Part shown: piece by piece, positions 58,405-64,000 of the stretch
How positions within the stretch are numbered: position 1 is the stretch's first letter
Layout: each line of letters begins with the position of its first letter
From: Rhizobacter sp.
Lineage (GTDB): Bacteria > Pseudomonadota > Gammaproteobacteria > Burkholderiales > Burkholderiaceae_C
DNA: 64,000 nt
Direction: 5' to 3'
Assembly (NCBI GenBank): GCA_019635355.1
Contig: JAHBZQ010000001.1
Location: 992,001-1,056,000, forward strand
Position numbers and translations under genes: made by a program
The notes under the pieces: generated by a model
Told to the model about the DNA's origin: nothing
Databases searched by the model: none
What the model saw: only the letters and a program-made list of their open reading frames with translations

Positions 58405-59115
58405 TCACACGTGCACCAGAGTGCCTTCGTCTTCACCCAGCACCACGCGCTTGAGCGCGCCGGCCTTGAAGATGCTGAAGACCTTGATCGGCAGCTTCTG
58501 GTCGCGGCACAGCGCGAAGGCGGTTGCGTCGAGCACCTGCAGGTTGCGGGTGATGGCTTCGTCGAACGTGACCCGGCTGTAGCGCGTGGCGCTCGGGTCT
58601 TTCTTGGGATCGGCGGTGTAGACGCCGTCGACCTTGGTGGCCTTGAGCACGATCTCGGCGCCGATCTCGGCGCCGCGCAGTGCCGCGGCCGTGTCGGTGG
58701 TGAAGAAGGGGTTGCCGGTGCCGGCAGCGAAGACCACCACCTTGCCTTCTTCGAGGTATTGCAGCGCCTTCGGGCGCACGTAGGGCTCGACGACCTGCTC
58801 GATGCCGATGGCCGACATCACGCGCGCCGTCATGCCCTCTTGCCGCATGGTGTCGGCCAGCGCCAGCGAGTTCATCACCGTCGCGAGCATACCCATGTAG
58901 TCGGCCGTCGCCCGGTCCATGCCGACCGAGCCGCCCGCCACGCCGCGGAAGATGTTGCCCCCGCCGATCACCACCGCCACTTCGCACCCGAGCTGCGTCA
59001 CTTCCTGGATCTCGCGCACCATGCGAACGATGGTCGCGCGGTTGATGCCATAGGCATCGTCGCCCATCAGGGCTTCGCCAGAAAGTTTGAGCAGGATGCG
59101 CTTGTAGGCTTGCAT
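58405..59115 (-). CDS. pyrH: UMP kinase
   Basis: 236 residues, amino acid kinase fold: YKRILLKLSGEALMG, VVIGGGNIFRG and VDGVYTADPKKDPSA. It phosphorylates UMP to UDP and is the hexameric bacterial type, regulated by GTP and UTP. A strong UUCG-capped hairpin lies between it and tsf. Confidence 0.97.
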   Translation of the reverse strand: MQAYKRILLKLSGEALMGDDAYGINRATIVRMVREIQEVTQLGCEVAVVIGGGNIFRGVAGGSVGMDRATADYMGMLATVMNSLALADTMRQEGMTARVMSAIGIEQVVEPYVRPKALQYLEEGKVVVFAAGTGNPFFTTDTAAALRGAEIGAEIVLKATKVDGVYTADPKKDPSATRYSRVTFDEAITRNLQVLDATAFALCRDQKLPIKVFSIFKAGALKRVVLGEDEGTLVHV

Positions 59116-59191
59116 TCAGTTTCCTCGTGAAGTCGACTTGTGGTCAGACGGACTTGCGGTCAGGACGGGGTGGATTGAGTCTATCCGCGAA

Positions 59192-59211
59192 GCCGGGCCC
59201 GAAGGCCCGGC
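59192..59211 (-). other. UUCG-tetraloop hairpin between tsf and pyrH
   Basis: On the minus strand GCCGGGCC-TTCG-GGCCCGGC is a perfect 8-bp GC stem with a C(UUCG)G loop, 23 bp after the tsf stop. No T-run follows, so it is more likely an mRNA-stabilising or processing element than a terminator. Confidence 0.7.
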
Positions 59212-59233
59212 GTGCGACGGCTCAGTGTGGGTT

Positions 59234-60130
59234 TCAGGCGCCCTTGGCAGCCGCCACTTGCGCCGCCACTTCGGCAGCGAAGTCGTCGACCTTCTTCTCG
59301 ATGCCTTCACCGACCACGTAGAGCGTGAAGCCCTTGACCGTGGTGTTGGTCGACTTGAGGTACTGCTCGACGGTCTGCTTGCCATCAGCGGCCTTCACGA
59401 ACACCTGGTTCAGCAGACTGACTTCCTTCAGGTACTTCTGCACCGAGCCTTCGACCATCTTGGTGACGATGTCGGCCGGCTTGCCCGATTCGGCAGCCTT
59501 CAGCGACGCGACCGAGCGCTCCTTCTCGATCAGGGTGGCCGGCACGTCGTTCGCCGACAGCGACACCGGCTTCATGGCGGCCACGTGCATGGCCACGTCC
59601 TTCGCCGCGACTTCATCACCGTCGAACTCGACGACCACGCCGATGCGGGTGCCGTGCAGGTAGCTGGCGAGCTTGCCGCCATTGGAATAGCGCTTGAAGC
59701 GGCGGAACGACATGTTTTCGCCGATCTTGCCGACGAGGCCCTTGCGCACGTCTTCCAGGGTCGGGCCGAAACCGTCTTGCGAATAGGGCAGCGCGCCCAG
59801 CGCCGCCACGTCGGCCGGGTTGCTCTTGGCGATCAGCTCGGCCGCAGCCTTGGCGAGGGCCAGGAACGAGTCGTTCTTGGTGACGAAGTCGGTTTCGCAG
59901 TTGACTTCGAGGATGGCACCTGTCGTGCCTTCCACGGCCGCGGCGACCACGCCCTCGGCGGTGATGCGCGAAGCAGCCTTGCCGGCCTTGCTGCCCAGCT
60001 TGACGCGCAGCAGCTCTTCCGCCTTGTCGAAGTCGCCGTCGGCTTCGGTGAGTGCCTTCTTGCACTCCATCATCGGGGCGTCGGTCTTGGCGCGCAGCTC
60101 GGCGACCATGCTTGCGGTGATTGCAGCCAT
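59234..60130 (-). CDS. tsf: Elongation factor Ts
   Basis: 298 residues from MAAITASMVAELRAKTDAPMM; signatures are LRAKTDAPMMECKKAL and ILEVNCETDFVTKND. It recycles EF-Tu-GDP. The longer in-frame extension covers the terminator hairpin upstream and is rejected. Confidence 0.98.
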   Translation of the reverse strand: MAAITASMVAELRAKTDAPMMECKKALTEADGDFDKAEELLRVKLGSKAGKAASRITAEGVVAAAVEGTTGAILEVNCETDFVTKNDSFLALAKAAAELIAKSNPADVAALGALPYSQDGFGPTLEDVRKGLVGKIGENMSFRRFKRYSNGGKLASYLHGTRIGVVVEFDGDEVAAKDVAMHVAAMKPVSLSANDVPATLIEKERSVASLKAAESGKPADIVTKMVEGSVQKYLKEVSLLNQVFVKAADGKQTVEQYLKSTNTTVKGFTLYVVGEGIEKKVDDFAAEVAAQVAAAKGA

Positions 60131-60199
60131 CTCAAATCTCCTGTTGCTCGGGGTCGACTGCAGGCGCCGACCACCGGAATCGTCATGCGTTGGTTGAAA

Positions 60200-60224
60200 A
60201 AAAGGGGCTGTCAAAGCCCCTTTT
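60200..60224 (-). terminator. Terminator/attenuator between rpsB and tsf
   Basis: Minus strand AAAAGGGGCT-TTGAC-AGCCCCTTTT, a perfect 10-bp stem, followed by three more T (TTTTTTT in all). It would end or reduce rpsB transcription before tsf and so set the S2 to EF-Ts ratio. Confidence 0.9.
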
Positions 60225-60259
60225 CATGCTCACCCGGCAGGTGAGTCGGGGCGAGCCGC

Positions 60260-61006
60260 TCAGGCGTTCTCGCTGACTTCCACGAATTCGTCGCCTTCGG
60301 CCGACACAGCCTGGACCACTTCGTTCGTGGCGTTGGCCTTGCCTTCCAGCACGGCATCAGCCACGGCACGGGCGTACAGCGCGACGGCCTTCGACGAGTC
60401 GTCGTTGCCCGGAATCACGTAGTCGATGCCGTCGGGCGAGTGGTTGGAGTCCACCACGCCGATCACGGGAATGCCGAGCTTCTTGGCTTCAGCCACGGCG
60501 ATCTTGTGGTAGCCGACGTCGATGACGAAGATCGCATCGGGCAGGGCGTTCATGTCTTGAATGCCGCCGATGTCCTTCTCGAGCTTGGCCAGCTCGCGCT
60601 GGAACAGCAGAGCTTCCTTCTTGATACGGATTTCAGAGCCCGATTCGACCTGGGCTTGCATGTCCTTCAGCTTCTTCAGCGAGCCCTTGACCGTCTTGAA
60701 GTTGGTCAGCATGCCGCCGAGCCAGCGCTGGTCGACGTAGGGCATGCCGGCGCGCTTGGCTTCCTGCACGATCACTTCGCGCGCCTGGCGCTTGGTGCCG
60801 ACCATCAGGATCGTGCCGCGCTTGGCGGCGAGCTGGCGGATGAACTTCATCGCGTCGAGGAAGAGCGGCTGCGTCTTCTCGAGGTTGATGATGTGGATCT
60901 TGTTGCGATGGCCGTAGATGTACGGGGCCATCTTGGGGTTCCAGAAGCGCGTTTGGTGCCCGAAATGGACGCCGGCTTCCAGCATTTCACGCATGGTGAC
61001 GGACAT
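60260..61006 (-). CDS. rpsB: 30S ribosomal protein S2
   Basis: 248 residues; MREMLEAGVHFGHQTRFWNPKM and the IPVIGVVDSNHSPDGIDYVIPGND region (quoted in part) are diagnostic. SD GGAG is 6 nt before the ATG. First gene of the large minus-strand cluster; preceded by a folded leader and an extended -10 promoter. Confidence 0.98.
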   Translation of the reverse strand: MSVTMREMLEAGVHFGHQTRFWNPKMAPYIYGHRNKIHIINLEKTQPLFLDAMKFIRQLAAKRGTILMVGTKRQAREVIVQEAKRAGMPYVDQRWLGGMLTNFKTVKGSLKKLKDMQAQVESGSEIRIKKEALLFQRELAKLEKDIGGIQDMNALPDAIFVIDVGYHKIAVAEAKKLGIPVIGVVDSNHSPDGIDYVIPGNDDSSKAVALYARAVADAVLEGKANATNEVVQAVSAEGDEFVEVSENA

Positions 61007-61030
61007 GAATCACTCCAAAGGTTGGTTCTA

Positions 61031-61093
61031 GAATCCGGCCAGAATCGCCAGCGCTTTTTCGTAAAGCGGGCGACACCTTCAACGGCCGGATTC
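61031..61093 (-). promoter_or_regulatory. Folded rpsB mRNA leader, candidate S2 autoregulatory element
   Basis: GAATCCGGCC and GGCCGGATTC (plus-strand 61031-61040 and 61084-61093) form a perfect 10-bp closing stem. Inside it TCGCC/GGCGA and CGCTTT/AAAGCG form a second helix with an ACGAA loop. The element ends 25 nt before the rpsB start. In gammaproteobacteria S2 represses rpsB through a structured leader; this is a likely betaproteobacterial counterpart. Confidence 0.6.
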
Positions 61094-61148
61094 GCGATTT
61101 GTTCACCCACGCCAGCCCGACATGGGCGGCACTCAGGTAAACCCGCGG

Positions 61149-61157
61149 AGTATAGCA
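61149..61157 (-). promoter_or_regulatory. Extended -10 promoter of rpsB
   Basis: TGCTATACT on the minus strand is TGn plus a near-consensus -10. It would start transcription near 61142, giving a leader of about 135 nt that contains the folded element. The -35 is weak. Confidence 0.6.
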
Positions 61158-61172
61158 GGCACTCTCCCACCC

Positions 61173-62522
61173 ATGACGAATGACCTGACCGCCGCCCGAG
61201 CCGCCCTGCTGCAAGGGCGCACGACGGCCGCCGAGTCCTTGGCCACCAGCTTGCAGGCCGCCGGGAGCGCCGCCAACGCCAAGACGTATCTCAAGCGCTT
61301 CGATGCCCAGGCGATGGCCGCTGCGGACAGCGTCGATCGGCTGCACACGGCCGGCGCGCCACTCCCCGCCCTCGCAGGCCTCGCGGTGAGCGTGAAGGCC
61401 TTGTTCGACGTGCAAGGCCACACCACGACGGCCGCGTCCCGCGTGTTGGCCGATGCGCCCGAGGCACAGACCGACAGCCCTGCGGTCGCACGACTGCGCG
61501 CCGCCGGTGCCGCGCTCACCGGCCACACCAACATGACCGAGTTCGCGTTCTCCGGAGTGGGCTTGAACCCTCACCACGGCACGCCGGCGAACGCAGGCAC
61601 GTCGGCCCTCGATCCTGAACCGCGCATCCCCGGCGGTTCGACCTCCGGCGGCGCCGTCTCGGTCGCCAGCGGCGCGGCATGGGCCGCCCTGGGCTCCGAT
61701 ACCGGCGGCTCGATCCGCATCCCCGCCGCGCTGCAAGGGCTGGTCGGCTTCAAGAACACCGCCAGGCTGACACCCACCGAGGGCGCCATTCCGCTGTCGA
61801 CCACTCTCGACACCGCCTGCGCCATCACCCGCTCGGTGCGCGATGCGGTGCTGCTGCACGAAGTGCTGGCCGCACGCAGCGCCAGCCTGCCCGGCCGCCC
61901 GATCAATGCGCTCCGGCTCGCCGTGCCCGCGCCGCAACTCGAGGGCCTGGACGAGACCGTGGCCCGCGCCTTCGAGCGCACCGTCGCCAGGCTCAGACAA
62001 GCCGGTGCACAGATCGACACCATCGCCCTGCCCGAACTCGGCGACCTCGCCGCGATCAACGCCACCGGTGGCTTCTCTGCCGCCGAAAGCTGGGCCTGGC
62101 ACCGCCATCTCTTGAAAGAACACCAAGCCGACTACGACCCACGAGTCGCACTGCGCATCCGCCGCGGTGAAACGATGTCGGCCGCCGACTACCTCGACCT
62201 CACGCGCGCCCGCGCCGACTGGATTGCCCGCATGACCCTCACGCTGCGCCGCTACGACGCGCTGATCAGCCCCACCGTCCCCATCGTCGCACCCACCATC
62301 GCCAGCGTGGCGAGCGACGAGGCCTTCTTCGCCGCCAACACCCTGCTGCTGCGCAACCCCTCCGTCGTGAACATGCTCGACGGCTGCGCACTGTCCCTCC
62401 CCTGCCACACGCCGGATGAGCTGCCCGTGGGCCTGATGGTCTGGAGCCACGCACTCCAAGACGACACCGTGCTCGACGCCTCGCTCGCCATCGAAGCCAC
62501 GCTTGCGAAGGAGCGCTCCTGA
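61173..62522 (+). CDS. Amidase signature family protein
   Basis: 449 residues from MTNDLTAARAALL. The Ser-cisSer-Lys triad is visible: Lys75 (SVKALFDVQG), cis-Ser in GGSTSGGAVS (Ser156 or 158) and nucleophile Ser180 (GSDTGGSIRIP). Family members hydrolyse amides ranging from small aliphatic to Glu-tRNA(Gln). No gatB or gatC is adjacent, so a catabolic or biosynthetic amidase is likelier than GatA. It overlaps dadA by 1 nt (TGATG), suggesting a joint role in amino-acid amide or peptide degradation. Divergent from rpsB. Confidence 0.88.
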   Translation: MTNDLTAARAALLQGRTTAAESLATSLQAAGSAANAKTYLKRFDAQAMAAADSVDRLHTAGAPLPALAGLAVSVKALFDVQGHTTTAASRVLADAPEAQTDSPAVARLRAAGAALTGHTNMTEFAFSGVGLNPHHGTPANAGTSALDPEPRIPGGSTSGGAVSVASGAAWAALGSDTGGSIRIPAALQGLVGFKNTARLTPTEGAIPLSTTLDTACAITRSVRDAVLLHEVLAARSASLPGRPINALRLAVPAPQLEGLDETVARAFERTVARLRQAGAQIDTIALPELGDLAAINATGGFSAAESWAWHRHLLKEHQADYDPRVALRIRRGETMSAADYLDLTRARADWIARMTLTLRRYDALISPTVPIVAPTIASVASDEAFFAANTLLLRNPSVVNMLDGCALSLPCHTPDELPVGLMVWSHALQDDTVLDASLAIEATLAKERS

Positions 62523-63862
62523 TGCGCGTCGCCGTGATCGGCGCCGGCATCGTCGGCGTGACGTCTGCCTATGAGCTGGCGGCTGATGGACACGATGTGA
62601 CGGTCTTCGAGCGGCGCGGCAGCGTCGCCGCCGAATCAAGCTTCGCCAACGCCGGCGTGATCGCGCCCGGCTACGTGACCCCCTGGGCCTCGCCCGGCAT
62701 GCCGTGGCATGTGATGAGCCACCTCTTTCAACGCCACGCACCGGTGCGGCTCAACGCGCGCCTGAGCGCGTCGACACTCGGCTGGATGTGGCGCTGGTGG
62801 CGAGCCTGCCGCCCGGCCGCCTATCGAAGCAACCGCAATCACCTGCGGCGTCTGGCCACCTACAGCAAGCAGCGTCTGCACAAACTCACCCAGACCTTGC
62901 AGCTCGACTATGAGCGTGCAGAAGGCTACCTCGTGCTGTTGCGCAGCGCGCGCGAAGCCGAGCGCGCACAAGCCGGCCTGACCCTGCTGACTGAAGCCGG
63001 CATCCGGCACCACTTCCTCGACGCTTCGCAATGCCGCCAGGTCGAGCCGGGGCTGAGCGCTGACGCACCGCTGCACGCTGGCATCCATCTGCCGCAAGAC
63101 GAGGTGGGCAACTGTCGCCAGTTCGCGCTGCTGTTGCGCACCGAGGCCGAGCGCCTGGGTGCGAAGTTCCGCTTCCACACCACCGTGCAGAGCCTCATGC
63201 CGGGCAGCAGGCCGACGCTGACCAAGGTCTATTCGCCGATGGAGGAATCGACCTGGGTGAGCGCCGACGCCGCGCGCCTCGACGGCCCACCGACCGACGT
63301 GCTGCCCTTCGAACCCGAGACCGAGACCTTCGACGCCGTCGTCATCTGCGCCGCCGTCGACTCGACCACGCTGCTGCGCCCGCATGGCTTGAAGCTGCCG
63401 CTGGCGCCGGTGTATGGCTACTCGGTCACGGCGCCGCTGCGCAAGCTCGACGTGCACCCCGACATGGGCCCGCGCTCGGCCGTGATGGACGAGCGCTACA
63501 AGGTCGCCGTCAGCCGCATCGGCTCGCGCCTGCGCGTGGCTGGCAGCGCCGAGATCGGCGGCCGGCCCGGGCAGCATCACAAGGCGGCGCTCGCCACGCT
63601 CTACAAGGTGCTCAACGACTGGTTCCCCGGCGCCGCGCACATGAGCCAGGCCCAGGTGTGGAAAGGCGCGCGCCCCATGCTCCCCGACGGCCCCCCCCTG
63701 CTGGGAGCCAGCGGCCTGCCGGGGGTTTGGCTCAACCTCGGCCACGGCTCCAGCGGTTGGGCGCTGGCCTGCGGCTCGGCTCGTGTGGTGGCCGATGCGG
63801 TGTCATCGCGCGCTGCCGCCATCGACACCGAAGGCCTCGGCCTCGAACGCCTGCGGCACTGA
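62522..63862 (+). CDS. dadA: D-amino acid dehydrogenase, DadA type
   Basis: 446 residues, an FAD-dependent DAO-family oxidoreductase. The dinucleotide motif is VIGAGIVGVTSAYELAADG at the N-terminus; SFANAGVIAPGYVTPWASPGMP is typical of DadA, and the C-terminal NLGHGSSGWALACGSARVVAD closes the FAD site. It oxidises D-amino acids to oxo acids, passing electrons to the respiratory chain. Overlaps the amidase stop; the NAD(P)HX repair gene starts 3 bp after. Confidence 0.87.
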   Translation: MRVAVIGAGIVGVTSAYELAADGHDVTVFERRGSVAAESSFANAGVIAPGYVTPWASPGMPWHVMSHLFQRHAPVRLNARLSASTLGWMWRWWRACRPAAYRSNRNHLRRLATYSKQRLHKLTQTLQLDYERAEGYLVLLRSAREAERAQAGLTLLTEAGIRHHFLDASQCRQVEPGLSADAPLHAGIHLPQDEVGNCRQFALLLRTEAERLGAKFRFHTTVQSLMPGSRPTLTKVYSPMEESTWVSADAARLDGPPTDVLPFEPETETFDAVVICAAVDSTTLLRPHGLKLPLAPVYGYSVTAPLRKLDVHPDMGPRSAVMDERYKVAVSRIGSRLRVAGSAEIGGRPGQHHKAALATLYKVLNDWFPGAAHMSQAQVWKGARPMLPDGPPLLGASGLPGVWLNLGHGSSGWALACGSARVVADAVSSRAAAIDTEGLGLERLRH

Positions 63863-63865
63863 GCC

Positions 63866-64000
63866 ATGCAGCGCATCCTGCCCACCCGGCGCGACTGGCC
63901 TCTGCACGATGTGGCCGCGTCGCGGCTGATCGAGCAGCAGGCGCAGGTGGGGTTGCCACCTCACACCCTGATGCAGCGAGCGGGCGCGGCAGTTGCCGCA
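63866..64000 (+). CDS. nnr: NAD(P)HX epimerase/dehydratase, YjeF N-terminal part (truncated by window end)
   Basis: 45 residues visible, open at the right edge. MQRILPTRRDWPLHDVAASR followed by PPHTLMQRAGAAVA matches the YjeF N-terminal (epimerase) signature, where an LMxRAG motif follows the first helix. The bifunctional enzyme repairs hydrated NADH and NADPH. The C-terminal dehydratase domain, if present, is outside the window. Confidence 0.75.
   Translation, partial: MQRILPTRRDWPLHDVAASRLIEQQAQVGLPPHTLMQRAGAAVAA

Noticed and set aside
61173..62522. GatA subunit of the tRNA amidotransferase
   Set aside because: No gatC or gatB adjacent, and the context is with a D-amino acid dehydrogenase.

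Overview
This 64 kb window is high-GC DNA, densely coded, with almost every gap under 200 bp. Gene order and families point to a betaproteobacterium of the order Burkholderiales, probably near the Rubrivivax/Leptothrix/Methylibium group. The evidence is an rpsF-priB-rpsR-rplI operon, an H-NS protein of the Burkholderiales type, and the run rpsB-tsf-pyrH-frr-uppS-cdsA-dxr-rseP-bamA-skp-lpxD-fabZ-lpxA-lpxB-rnhB followed by a SpoU methyltransferase and ppsR/ppsA. I see no insertion sequence, prophage, integrase, CRISPR array or rRNA. It looks like stable chromosomal core. The species is not resolved.

Layout. 1-4.4 kb: lptF (cut by the window edge), lptG, a CbiX-type chelatase, a CysB-type regulator and a methionine-type aminotransferase. 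4.4-11.8 kb: a FimV-like protein on the minus strand, then acyl-CoA genes (PaaG-like crotonase, Crp/Fnr regulator, a phosphotransferase/acyl-CoA dehydrogenase pair resembling the 4-hydroxyacyl-CoA LvaA/LvaC system), an unknown conserved protein and a glutathione transferase. 11.9-19.6 kb: a membrane-anchored pseudokinase, tRNA-Arg and tRNA-Pro, hrpA, argA, yggX and an H-NS gene. 19.6-24 kb: dnaG and rpoD, the latter with its own sigma-70 promoter and a leader of about 300 nt. 24-30.2 kb: signalling genes (adenylate cyclase-FHA fusion; a hybrid histidine kinase with a LOV blue-light domain), then hemH and hslR. 30.2-34.2 kb: grpE-dnaK-dnaJ with sigma-32-type promoters. 34.2-40.4 kb: a receiver-TPR protein behind a leader that can hide its ribosome binding site, a radical SAM gene with a LexA box at its start, dnaB, and the S6/PriB/S18/L9 operon. 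40.4-46.8 kb: a sodium:solute symporter, ppsA, the divergent ppsR and a SpoU rRNA/tRNA methyltransferase. 46.8-61.2 kb: the minus-strand envelope and translation cluster, read from rpsB leftward. 61.2-64 kb: an amidase, a DadA-type dehydrogenase and the start of an NAD(P)HX repair gene.

How it fits together. The long minus-strand cluster links translation (S2, EF-Ts, RRF), UMP kinase, isoprenoid and phospholipid precursors (Dxr, UppS, CdsA), the sigma-E protease RseP, outer-membrane assembly (BamA, Skp) and lipid A synthesis (LpxD, FabZ, LpxA, LpxB); many of its genes overlap or nearly touch, so they are likely co-expressed. The best candidates for undescribed biology are regulatory: the LexA box overlapping the start of the radical SAM gene, the SD-sequestering leader of the receiver-TPR gene whose phospho-acceptor Asp is Glu, the folded rpsB leader, the LOV kinase beside a cyclase-FHA fusion, and the pseudokinase. 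No obviously new multi-gene system was found.
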